Assembly: GCF_026151205.1 (NCBI RefSeq)
Contig: NC_087079.1
Location: 11,956,635 to 12,020,634, forward strand
From: Bolinopsis microptera
Lineage: Eukaryota > Ctenophora > Tentaculata > Lobata > Bolinopsidae
Reading direction: 5' to 3'
Length of the DNA stretch: 64,000 nucleotides
Shown: piece after piece, positions 1 to 12,400 of the stretch
Layout of the letters: every line of letters begins with the position of its first letter
Numbering within the stretch: the first letter of the stretch is position 1
Translations under genes and position numbers: made by a program
Notes under the pieces: generated by a model
Database searches by the model: none
What the model saw: the letters and a program-made list of their open reading frames with translations, nothing else
What the model was told of the DNA's origin: nothing

Positions 1-273
1 TCGCGCGAGACGTCGAAAGACGCAGCCATTTAGTACATTTCCATTTATTGAACCGAGTAGCGCCATATTTTAATTTGCTTACTAATTGCTGGTGCATACG
101 AAGTTTTGAGCGGCGTACAAACACTTACCGTATTATTTCTATAACGAATGCAAATACAAAGTTGCTTAAGTCAAGTGATAAGACGAATGGTTGTCTTCAA
201 TTGAACGCCCAAATTCCTGGCTTTAGAAGAAACTTGTTTTATTTAATAACCAGTAATTAAAAATATCAGGTAC

Positions 274-447
274 CTGTACATCCCAGAGGGTTGCCAGCAG
301 AAAGACCGTAGTGCTCAGGTTTGCAGGTGTCACATTTAGCGGAGGGTTCAACATTAGCTTTGCAAATACAAGTTCCTGCCTGGACATCATCCTCTGTTAT
401 ACTAGCGCAAATCTCTGATGTAGTTCCAGCTTCGTTACAGTTACATG
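274..447 (-). CDS. Laminin-like gene exon 12: laminin EGF module 3
   Basis: A 174-bp phase 1-1 exon encodes a whole laminin EGF module: [43 protein letters not shown]. The acceptor is TTCCCAG. The donor, GTACCT, is weaker than the others. Bases 1-273 are intron as far as I can see; the next exon lies outside the window. Confidence 0.85.
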
Positions 448-3400
448 CTGGGAAGAACAGAGTCAGTAACTTGTTATTACTTCTTATTATTGTTAAATCT
501 AGGATAATATTTTACATATTCTATTACATCGTCACTGCATTCCACTAACCTACAGTAAAAGGACGTATTTTGAGATTCATTTCATCGATATATGCATGCT
601 CTGAGCGCTCTCTGACCATATTTTAAGTTGGTGATAATTTCGCATATTTTAGTAATCTCATTTCTAGCAACATTTAAAATATGGCAGGAAAGCGTGTTGG
701 GACTTTAAATTGTGTTATAAGAGTAAAAAAGGGGCTGACGATAGAGCGTGTAGTGTGGGACTCTAATGATATTACAATCTGTAAACCAATCAACCTATCA
801 TCTTACAGTCTGTCAGACAGATTACATTATACATACTAGCAAGGGGCAATAAGGCAATACAAGCTGATGGGGGCTGTTTGGTAGAATGTGTCCGGAGTGT
901 ACATCTGGAATGTGTCCTCACACGATAATTGATGGGCCCAGGGCCGGTAATCAGGTTTTCTAAAATGTAGAGAGGTATGTCCTGCATACCTTGCTCGGGG
1001 ACTGGAGCCTAAGTTTATTTATAGACATGATCCAGTTTAGCACAAATCTTATCACTATGATATAATCACAAAACTCATTATGTCTACGCGTAACCCAAAG
1101 CTTATCCCTAAACTTGCAGTCTTTTGCAGCGTTTCCTCGAAATATGAACGTGCCAATTACAATCTTAAGTTTCACCTAAAATCGGCGGATATTTTCAGGA
1201 AATTGAAATCTTGGAAACATGAGATGGGGAGCTCTTAGGAGAGTAAACTTTCAATAATTAGAGGTTTCAATTACTTTCAATAATTAGAGGTTGGGAGATT
1301 GGTGGCTGGAACCCCAGTAGCCCCAATAACCACTTATCATTTACTTAATCATGTGTTGTGCACAGGTCCGACCTTCAGAAATTACATTTGCAAGTTACAT
1401 TTAAGAAGTAAAAACCCAAATCTTCTTTTAAATGCAGGAGCAGCATTTAGATTAGATATTAAAGTTAAGTAACTAATATGCAGTATATATTTAGATTAGA
1501 TAAATTAAAGTTAAGTAACTAATATGCAGCATCGTGAGAATATCAGCTAGCCAACTTAATTTAGCATATTCAGGCAATTTGTGATTTATAGTGTTTTAAA
1601 GCAGGGAAATATGCCCATACTTACGTTGGCAGATATCAGTTTCTGCGAGCTCCTTGCCGTCCACCTGATAGTAACCGTACACACAGCGGTCACAGTGTGC
1701 TCCTGCTGTCGCATGCTCACATTCCATACATCGTCCACCGTCACCTGCACGACATTAGTTAGTCTCTGCATATTCTCTCTGTTTGGGCTACTCAAACAAC
1801 GAGGGATATTCATCAAAAGCAAAGATAATAGATGTGATGCACTATGTAGGATATTACTGATGAAACTATTTTCTACAATATCTGGTCTTAACCAGTAGTC
1901 ACTTTCTCTAGAAACAATACAGTAGCTTTGTATTGACAGTAACTAACAGACCAACTGGCTACAGACAACCTAACAAAATTTGACATAGTGACTACTGTTA
2001 GTTATACTGAGTACTACTAACTATACTGATAATTATAAATTTTATCCTTTAAATAATGTAGACGTTCTCATGATTGTCGTCAAAATAATCCTTATTAGGT
2101 TTAATAGAAAAACTACAAGTATGTATCAGCAATAAAGTCTTTTGCTTTCTTCAGTTAATTTTTAGCTGTAGTTGTGTGTTTTTATAGCTGTTGCCATGAT
2201 GGCAGTGATGGTTGCTATGGTTACAGGTAAGTTGTTGTCATGATGGCAGTGATGGTTGCTATGGTTACAGATAAGCTGAAACCATGATGGCAGTGATGGT
2301 TGTTATGGTTACAAATAAGCTGAAACCATGATGACAGTGATGGTTGCTATGGTTACCGACCTGTTTGTACGTAAAGCTGTTCATCAAACTCGCATCTGTC
2401 CGTGTGTCCGTTACAGGTGCACTCTGAAACATGAAATATTATAACGATGTTATAACAATGATATAATGTGGTAATATAATGTGGTAACCTGTTGTAAAAT
2501 ACTGTTATAATAGTCCCACACTGAGAAAGATTGTATGAGAGGGATCTAAAAGTTAGGAAATATCTAATGTCCTTGAAACTTTAACTATGACTTTAGATAA
2601 TTTCTCCGATCATGCTGAAGATGGGCGGGGCCAGGTCGGAGAATCTGTACATTCCGATCCCGTGAAACTATGCACATTCCGAAGTAGGGTGAATATTTCC
2701 GTTACACCCAACTCCTGTGTGTTAGCTGGGGCTAATTGGTAATTAATTAGGTACACAGTGCAGAAGTGAGTTGACAGATTAGAAAATGCACTCGATATAT
2801 TGGGGCGAGCAAGCTTGCATGGGTTTAGCAAGCAGACCATGCGTTAGACACTAAAATACAGGTTAAACTACATTAGGTGTGCAAACTTGCACAGAGTTAT
2901 TCTGTGTAATGAGCTTTACCCAACTTAGTGATATCATGATCAATAGTGGAATAGTGAACACTATCAAACCAGACAAAGAAAATACCTAGTATTAATAGTA
3001 GAAGTATTATTACTAGTGATAATAGTAGAAGTATATTACTAGTGATAATTTAGAGAAACATTCCGTCTACACCACCCAACTAAGTCTCCATAATATAATT
3101 TATTGTAATATATATAACTCATTACTGTAAAGACTACACACACCATTCAATAGTTTCTAATCTTAGACCTCATATCACTTGTAATCTCTAATCTTACACG
3201 ATTTCATGAATCGTTTTACACTCTCAGCTGATAGCTTATTACGTTTAAATAAGCAGAACCTTGCTTATTAGATTACAAAATCTGGGAGAATCTAATTAAG
3301 GAGGAAGACAGGGTCCCTGAACACAAGAATCAGGGAGCATGTTTGAGTGATGTTTGTGCAGGAATGTACAAGTTACACTCACCGCAACATGTCAGATACT

Positions 3401-6400
3401 CGCAGAATCCTTAAGATAAGGTTTACAAGCTTTTAAGCCAAAGTCTTCTAGACTTTCTGTTGTGGTTAATATAAGGAGAGGAGTGTGTAGATATACACGT
3501 TGGGATCTAGTAGCTAGTAGTAGTGTCCTACTGTAGTGGCTCATCAGTGGAACTAAAGTATTTTAGAGAGGGGTGTACTGGCACAATTCACTGTTCTAGA
3601 CAATTCACTATTCCACTGTCAGGATTGGTCACAATAGAAAATTAACAGAAAATCATTTGAATGCTGGTGGGTGGGGGGGGGGGGGGGGGGGGTACTGTAG
3701 ACAGTCTGTATCTCTCTGTCTGTATCTCTCTCAGGTAGAGGAGATCCCACTAATTGATAATGAATTGTGACAGAAAGTCAGTAAAACTGAGACTGATAGA
3801 TTGAGTGGTATCACATACTAGTTAAACAGGTGGGGTAGAGTCTAGACTAGCACAGCAGATGCGTACAGATCATTTGCTTAAATCCAGGAAACTGATAAAA
3901 ATTATTCCAAGAAGGACACTGTGTCTCAACTCTGCCCAGATTATTATCAAAAACGTTTTTAAATAAGTCTTTGCATAAGTATGCAAAAATTTCTGAATCT
4001 AATGTAATTATGCTGATATCTAAATAAAATGAATGTTTTAACACTCAATGCAAACAAATGTTTCTAAATATAAACATATAGGCTGCAGGTAAATATTGGG
4101 TAAATGTAACAGAAATAGGCTGCAGAATGTGAAAATCGTTTACAGCCCCTGAATCCAGTAAACTCCTAACCAAACATTTCTTTTCAGGCAAAATCATCAA
4201 CTTCTCCTCCTTTTATTGGCCATACAGTAACGTGTAAAAAGAGGAGGTTTACTTGTGGTAGTACCGTTTAAAAAGAAGAGGTTTACTTGTGGTAGAACCG
4301 TGTAAAAAGAAGAGGTTTACTTGTGGTAGTGCCGTTTAAAAAGAAGAGGTTTACTTGTGGTAGTACCGTGTAAAAAGAAGAGGTTTACTTGTGGTAGTGC
4401 CGTTTAAAAAGAGAGGTTTACTTGTGGTAGTACCGTGTAAAAAGAAGAGGTTTACTTGTGGTAGTGCCGTTTAAAAAGAAGAGGTTTACTTGTGGTAGTA
4501 CCGTGTAAAAAGAAGAGGTTTACTTGTGGTAGTGCCGTTTAAAAAGAGAGGTTTACTTGTGGTAGTACCATGTAAAAAGAAGAGGTTTACTTGTGGTAGT
4601 ACCGTGTAAAAAGAAGAGGTTTACTTGAGGTAGTACCGTGTAAAAAGAAGAGGTTTACTTGTTGTAGTACCGTGTAAAAAGAAGAGGTTTACTTGTGGTA
4701 GTACCGTGTAAAAAGAAGAGGTTTACTTGTGGTAGTACCGTGTAAAAAGAAGAGGTTTACTTGTGGTAGTACCGTGTAAAAAGAAGAGGTTTACTTGAGG
4801 TAGTACCGTGTAAAAAAAGAGGTTTACTTGAGGTAGTACCGTGTAAAAAGAAGAGGTTTACTTGTAGTAGTACCGTGTAAAAAGAAGAGGTTTACTTGTG
4901 GTAGTGCCGTTTAAAAAGAAGAGGTTTACTTGTGGTAGTACCGTGTAAAAAGAAGAGGTTTACTTGTGGTAGTACCGTGTAAAAAGAAGAGGTTTACTTG
5001 TGGTAGTACCAGGTAAAAAGAAGAGGTTTACTTGTGGTAGTACCGTGTAAAAAGAAGAGGTTTACTTGTGGTAGTGCCGTTTAAAAAGAAGAGGTTTACT
5101 TGTGGTAGTACCGTGTAAAAAGAAGAGGATTACTTGTGGTAGTAGCGTGTAAAAAGAAGAGGTTTACTTGTGGTAGTACCGTGTAAAAAGAAGAGGTTTA
5201 CTTGTGGTAGTACCGTGTAAAAAGAAGAGGTTTACTTGTTGGAGTACCGTGTAAAAAGAAGAGGTTTACTTGTGGTAGTACCGTGTAAAAAGAAGAGGTT
5301 TACTTGTGGTAGTGCCATTTAAAAAGAAGAGGTTTACTTGTGGTAGTGCCGTTTAAAAAGAAGAGGTTTACTCGTGGTAGTACCGTGTAAAAAGAAGAGG
5401 TTTACTTGTGGTAGTGCCGTTTAAAAAGAAGAGGTTTACTTGAGGTAGTACCGTGTAAAAAGAAGAGGTTTACTTGTAGTAGTGCCGTTTAAAAAGAAGA
5501 GGTTTACTTGTGGTAGTACCGTGTAAAAAGAAGAGGTTTACTTGTGGTAGTGCCGTTTAAAAAGAAGAGGTTTACTTGAGGTAGTACCGTGTAAAAAGAA
5601 GAGGTTTACTTGTAGTAGTACCGTGTAAAAAGAAGAGGTTTACTTGTGGTAGTACCGTGTAAAAAGAAGAGGTTTACTTGTGGTAGTACCGTGTAAAAAG
5701 AAGAGGTTTACTTGTGGTAGTGCCGTTTAAAAAGAAGAGGTTTACTTGTGGTAGTGCCGTTTAAAAAGAAGAGGTTTACTTGTGGTAGTACCGTGTAAAA
5801 AGAAGAGGTTTACTTGTGGTAGTGCCGTTTAAAAAGAAGAGGTCTACTTGTGGTAGTAACGTGTAAAAAGAAGAGGTTTACTTGTGGTAGTAACGTGTAA
5901 AAAGAAGAGGTTTACTTGTGGTAGTAACGTGTAAAAAAAGAAGAGGTTTACTTGTGGTAGTACCGTGTAAAAAGAGAGAGGTTTACTTGTGGTAGTACCG
6001 TGTAAAAAGAAGAGGTTTACTTGTGGTAGTGCCGTTTAAAAAGAAGAGGTTTACTTGTGGTAGTACCGTGTATAAAGAAGAGGTTTACTTGTGGTAGTAG
6101 CGTGTAAAAAGAAGAGGTTTACTTGTGGTAGTAACGTGTAAAAAGAAGAGGTTTACTTGTGGTAGTAACGTGTAAAAAGAAGAGGTTTACTTGAGGTAGT
6201 ACCGTGTAAAAAGAAGAGGTTTACTTGTGGTAGTACCGTTAAAAAAAAGAGGTTTACTTGTGGTAGTGCCGTGTAAAAAAAGAAGAGGTTTACTTGTGGT
6301 AGTACCGTTTAAAAAGAAGAGGTTTACTTGTGGTAGTAGCGTGTAAAAAGAAGAGGTTTACTTGTGGTAGTACCGTTTAAAAAGAAGAGGTTTACTTGAG

Positions 6401-9400
6401 GTAGTACCGTGTAAAAAGAAGAGGTTTACTTGTGGTAGTACCGTTTAAAAAAAAGAGGTTTACTTGTGGTAGTACCGTGTAAAAAGAAGAGGTTTACTTG
6501 TGGTAGTAACGTGTAAAAAGAAGAGGTTTACTTGTTGTAGTACCGTGTAAAAAGAAGAGGTTTACTTGTGGTAGTACCGTGTAAAAAAAGAAGAGGTTTA
6601 CTTGTGGTAGTACCGTTTAAAAAGAAGAGGTTTACTTGTGGTAGTAGCGTGTAAAAAGAAGAGGTTTACTTGTGTAGTACGTGTAAAAAGAAGAGGTTTA
6701 CTTGTGGTAGTAGCGTGTAAAAAGAAGAGGTTTACTTGTGGTAGTAGCGTGTATAAAGAAGAGGTTTACTTGTGGTAGTAGCGTGTAAAAAGAAGAGGTT
6801 TACTTGTGGTAGTAGCGTGTAAAAAGAAGAGGTTTACTTGTGGTAGTACCGTGTAAAAAGAAGAGGTTTACTTGTGGTAGTACCGTGTAAAAAGAAGAGG
6901 TTTACTTGTGGTAGTACCGTGTAAAAAGAAGAGGTTTACTTGTGGTAGTACCGTGTAAAAAGAAGAGGTTTACTTGTGGTAGTGCCGTTTAAAAAGAAGA
7001 GGTTTACTTGAGGTAGTACCGTGTAAAAAGAAGAGGTTTACTTGTGGTAGTGCCGTTTAAAAAGAAGAGGTTTACTTGTGGTAGTACCGTGTAAAAAGAA
7101 GAGGTTTACTTGTGGTAGTGCCGTTTAAAAAGAAGAGGTTTACTTGTGGTAGTGCCGTTTAAAAAGAAGAGGTTTACTTGTGGTAGTACCGTGTAAAAAG
7201 AAGAGGTTTACTTGTGGTAGTGCCGTTTAAAAAGAAGAGGTTTACTTGTGGTATACGTCAGCTGGAAGCCTTAAAAAGAAAGAGATCTCGGATCACGTGA
7301 TGAGAAGTACAGTGACCAGTAGTTACTACACCACTACTGTAGTGGTGTAGTAGTAGCTACTACTACCACACCGGCTACCTTGACATTACACAATTAACTA
7401 GATGACATATCACAGAGCACTTACTGAAACAGGTTGATGAAGTGAGGGGATATAATTATACTACTTGTTCTTATTAACAATCATTACGTACTACACTGTT
7501 ACAGGAACAATACTTTCTTCAGTTAGTTCACGTTTTCAGTCTTTTCGTTTCGCTCCTATTCAGCTTCAGCCTAAAACCCTTGCACTATCCTAACCTTTGA
7601 ATGATAGGGGACGGGGGGGGGGGGGGGGGGGCGGGTACTCTTGGGGGGGGGGGGGGGGGGGGGGGGGTACTACTGGGGGGAGGGAGGCGGGTACTACCTT
7701 GCACTATCCTAACGTTTGAATGGAGGGGGTACTCCTGGGGGGGGGGGGGGGGGTACTCCCGTATGGGAGTACTCCTGGGGACGCTGTAGTACCCCAAACA
7801 ACTCTACTAACTATTACTAAGTACTCTGTTACTAACTATAGCTATTTACTATTATTAACTAACTATAATAACTTAATAATATAACTAAGTAATATATTAT
7901 ATAATTAGTAGTGTAACCTGTCCTAATACCCAGTCAGCAGTATGTAATCCTTGGTCTGTATTACTAAAGTAATCATGATACCACTATTCAGCATTATATA
8001 CCATAATATCAGTTAATTAGTAAAGTTCCTCCTCTAACTTGCCTAGTAGAACACATTAACAGGACTGTAGTCTATAATAAACAAGCACCAGCACACAGTT
8101 GCAGTAGTTCATGTTATTATCTAACCCTTGTAAACTAGATAAAATCTTTGATTCCTTGTATTGGTCAATTAGGGGGTAATTAAAGAGAAATTATAAGTGA
8201 CCAGTGATTAGTGGCCGATTAGGTAGTACTACAGTAGGTAGAAAAGTAGGTACTGTATTAGTAGAGCTCTGCGGGTTACTACGCTAGTTTTCCAGCCAGC
8301 TATTAGAATACTGGTCGTGAAGCAAAGATTTGTAGTAGTAGTTTGTAGTAATAGTTTGTAGTATTAGTTTGTAGTATTGGTTTGTAGTATTAGTTTGTAG
8401 TATTAGTTTGTAGCATTAGTTTGTAGTATTAGTTTGTAGTATTAGTTTGTAGTAATAGTTTGTAGTATTAGTTTGTAGTATTAGTTTGTAGCAGTAGTTT
8501 GTAGTATTAGTTTGTAGTATTAGTTTGTAGGGGGGGGGGGGGGGGGGGTGTTATGTCCGTCTATGTCCGCCTATGTCCTGTCCTTTTTGGATTCTATGAG
8601 ACAACGGACGTGTTTTTTGGGACATTGGCGGACTCGGACGGACATTGGCGGACTCGGACGGACATTGGCGGACTCGGACGGACATTGGCGGACCCAGACG
8701 GACATTGGCGGACTTGGATGGACATTGGTGGACATTAGCGGACATTGGTGGACATTAGCGGACAAACATTTTGAGGACTGAAGAGTACTGAAGAGTACTG
8801 AAGAGTACTGAGGAGGATGGCTGAGAAGGATGGCTGAGGAGGATGGCTGAGGAGGATGACTGAGGAGGATGACTGAGGAGGATGACTGAGAGGGAGGAGA
8901 AGGATCAGGAAGACCCAGGAGGAGGAGGAGGAGGAGGACCCAGAAGGAGGACCTAGGAGGAGGAGGAGGAGAACTGAGGAGGATGACTCAGGAGGAGGAG
9001 GACTCAGGAGGAGGACTGAGGAGGACTGAGAAGGGGGAGGACTGAGGAGGATCGCTGAGGAGGATGGCTGAGGAGGATGACTGAGAGGGAGGAGGAGGAG
9101 GAAGAGGAGGAAGAGGACTGAGGAGGAGGAGGAGGAGGAGAAGGACTGAGGAGGAGAAGGAGGACCCATGAGGAGGAGAACCCAGGAGGAGGAGGACCCA
9201 GGAAAAGGCCCCAGGAGGAGGAGGAGGACTGGGGAGGAGGAGAACTGTTGAGGACTGATGAGGAGGACTGAGGACGAGGAGGAAGAGTAGGAGGAGGACT
9301 GAGGAGGGGAGGAGGAAGGGGACTGGGGAGGATCAGGAAGACCCAGGAGGACCCAGGAGGAGGAGGAGGAGGAGGACCCAGGAGGAGGAGGAGGACTGAG

Positions 9401-12400
9401 GAGGACTGAGGAGGAGGACTGACGATGACTGAGAAGGAGGAGGACTGAGGAGTACTGAGGAGGATGGCTGAGGAGGATGGCTGGGGAGGATGGCTGAGGA
9501 GGATGACTGAGGAGGATGACTGAGAGGGAGGAGGAGGAGGACTCAGGAGGAGGACTCAGAAGGAAGAGGAGGAGGACTCAGGAGGAGGACTTAGGAGAAA
9601 TGAGAAGGAGGACTGAGGAGAACTGAGGAGGAGGAGGAGGAGGAGGAGGACTGAATAGGAGGAGGAGAAGGAGGGGGCATAGGTGCAGATTTCGTTTTGA
9701 GGTGAACTTTTAAGTTCCCGAGAAATTTTCTTAAGTTTGCTTTTTTTTTCCTCCTCGGGCACATTCGTAACCTACGGGCCAGGTAAACCTAAACTACATA
9801 TTGACCGTTATGTACGTCGGTATCTGTTGAGGAGCCAAATCATCTGAAAAGCCCTTAACCTATATTTTGCTCAGGCACGTAGCCAGGATTTTTCTTTGGG
9901 GGGGGGGGGGGGGGGGCTGTCGGCGAGCGAAGCTGCAGGCTGTGGCAGGGGTCTGGGGGCGCGGCCCCCAGCGGGGTCCAGGTAAGGGGCGGACCACATT
10001 GGCGGGGGCTAGGGGGGCGCAGCCCCCCGGAAAAATTTTGCGAAATAGGGTGTTTTAGGCTAAATTGAAAGTTTAATGAATTTACAAAAATGTATGGTTT
10101 GGCATAATCATTGCCTACAATCCTGACCTGAGTAATTTACCCCTTTGAGACTTTATTTTGGGTTGAAAATTAAGTTTATCGAGAGGAAGTGAAAAATCTC
10201 TGGTTCAAATTTGGATTTGAAGCCATGTTTAATGTCAATTTTTTGCGCAGAAAGCGTTCGATTTTAGGGGAAAATATTTATGTTTGCTTTTAATTTTTAT
10301 GGTGCCGACGGCACCTGAAATCGACGAAATCTGCAGGGGTGGGAGGGGGACTGGGAGAGGACTGGGGAGAAGGAGGACTGATGAGAAGGATCAGGAGGAG
10401 GACCCAGGAGGATCAGGAAGAGGACTGAGGACCGAGGAGGAAGAGGAGGAGGATGAAGAGGAGGAGGACCCAGGAGGAGGAGGACTGAGGAGGAGGACTG
10501 AGGAGGACTGAGGAGGACTGAGGAGGACTGAGGAGGATGGCTGAGGAGGATGACTGAGAGGGAAGAGGAGGAGGAGGACTGAGGAGGAGGACTGAATAGG
10601 AGGAGGAGGAGGGGGACTGGGGGAGGACTGAGGAGGAGGATGGAGGACTGAGGAGAAGGATGAGGAGGAGGACTGAGGAGGACTGAGGAGGACTGAGGAC
10701 TGAGGAGGAAGAGGAGGAGGATGAAGAGGAGGAGGAGGACCCAGGAGGAGGACTCAGGAGGAGGACTCAGACCCAGGAGGAGGAGGACTGTTGAGGACTG
10801 ATGAGGAGGACTGAGGACGAGGAGGAGGAGTAGGAGGAGGACTGAGGAGGGGAGGAGGAAAAGGACTGAGGAAGATCAGGAAGACCCAGGGGGAGGGGGA
10901 GGAAGAGTAGGAGGAGGAAGCATCTAAATGTTATTTCCATTTTTGTCCGTTTTTGTCCATTTTTGTCCGCTCTATTTTTTGTCCGTTTTGAAATTAATAT
11001 AGGGTACCGAACGGACACAAAACATGATCCCCCTATAACAGCAAAAATTGAACATTTTATTTAGCAATTTAGGTGTCCATTAATGTCCGCCTATGTCCGC
11101 CTATGTCCGCCTATGTCCGCCTATGTCCGCCTATGTCCGCCTATGTCCGTCTATGTCCGCCTATGTCCTGTCCTTTTTGGATTCTATGAGACAAGCGGAC
11201 ATAGACGGACGTGACACCCCCCCCCCCCCCCCCCTTTGTAGTATAAGTATGTAGTATTAGTTTGTAGTATTAGTTTGTAGTATTAGTTTGTAGTATTAGT
11301 TTGTAGTATTAGTTTGTAGTATTAGTTTGTAGTATTAGTTTGTAGTATTAGTTTGTAGTATTAGTTTGTAGTTAATGAGTTTAGATTGAAATTGGCTAAT
11401 CTCCTCTGAATTGAATACAAATAACACACGTTAGTGCCGACGTTTCGCCTCCATGGCTTCTTCAAGGCGGAACAAAAACTTTGTTACATAGTGACCTGGT
11501 AAATATCCAAATTAATACATAAAACTCTGAGAAACATTAAAAATAAAATGGGAAGATTCTAAGCGGTAGAAAATTTTTCAAAGCAAAAGATAGATGTTAG
11601 GCCAAAGAATCTAGAACTGTCCAATATTTGAGAGCTAGACCAACGTACACAAACCAGCAACAAAAATAGCTTCCTACTTTGTTGCTGGTTTGTGTACGTT
11701 GGTCTAGCTCTCAAATATTGGACAGTTCTAGATTCTTTGGCCTAACATCTATCTTTTGCTTTGAAAAATTTTCTACCGCTTAGAATCTTCCCATTTTATT
11801 TTTAATGTTTCTCAGAGTTTTATGTATTAATTTGGATATTTACCAGGTCACTATGTAACAAAGTTTTTGTTCCGCCTTGAAGAAGCCATGGAGGCGAAAT
11901 GTCGGCACTAACGTGTGTTATTTGTATTCAATTCAGAGGAGATTAGCCAATTTCAATCTAAACTTATAATGATAGACCCTCTGACAAGGGTGTAGAGCAT
12001 ATAATTTCATTTCTTAATTTTAATTCTAATATTTCATGTTTTATTCCTGGACGGCTTCAAATAAACTCATACTAATTTCACAAAGCATTGCCTACAAGTT
12101 TCAACACTTCAAGTTCACACCTATTAGTAATACCTCCCCTACGAATTCATTCTCAGAAACCTTAAGACTAAGTACCTACCTTCACCTTTCACCGTCCTAA
12201 CACTATCTTAACATCAGCCAATGACAATTGAGAAACACGACTCACATGACACTACTTTCGTCTTTCACCTCCATAGCCGTCCGTGGCTACGATTGTAAAA
12301 TAAGTCTGTCTGAACCGTTTTGAGAGATACAAATGAAATTGTGTTTAGTTCCCATATTCTAAAAAGCCTTTGTTGACTTTACCTTTCAAGAAGTCAAACT

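Larger units (their letters stand above)
8531..11234. mobile_element. Poly-G-ended terminal-inverted-repeat element P1, non-coding
   Basis: The left end is a G18 run followed by TGTTATGTCCGTCTATGTCC. The right end, reverse-complemented, is a G18 run followed by TGTCACGTCCGTCTATGTCC. It sits inside a 13-bp repeat array, with TTTGTAG on both sides. The interior holds 20-bp and 10-bp tandem repeats of GTCCG type (8625-8760, 11060-11165), about 2 kb of GAGGA-rich purine tract, and a nested small element at 9677-10336. No transposase is visible. Long serine-, leucine- or glutamate-rich frames here are products of low complexity. Confidence 0.7.

Noticed and set aside
48-260. 70-codon plus-strand frame at the left end
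   Set aside because: No similarity recognised and it lies in intron sequence of the minus-strand laminin gene.
1581-1898. Open frames on both strands around laminin exon 11
   Set aside because: They read exon 11 in wrong phases; the spliced phase gives the EGF module.
4231-7253. CRISPR-like regular repeat array
   Set aside because: The 34-bp units abut with no unique spacers, the context is an animal intron, and no cas genes exist; it is a minisatellite.
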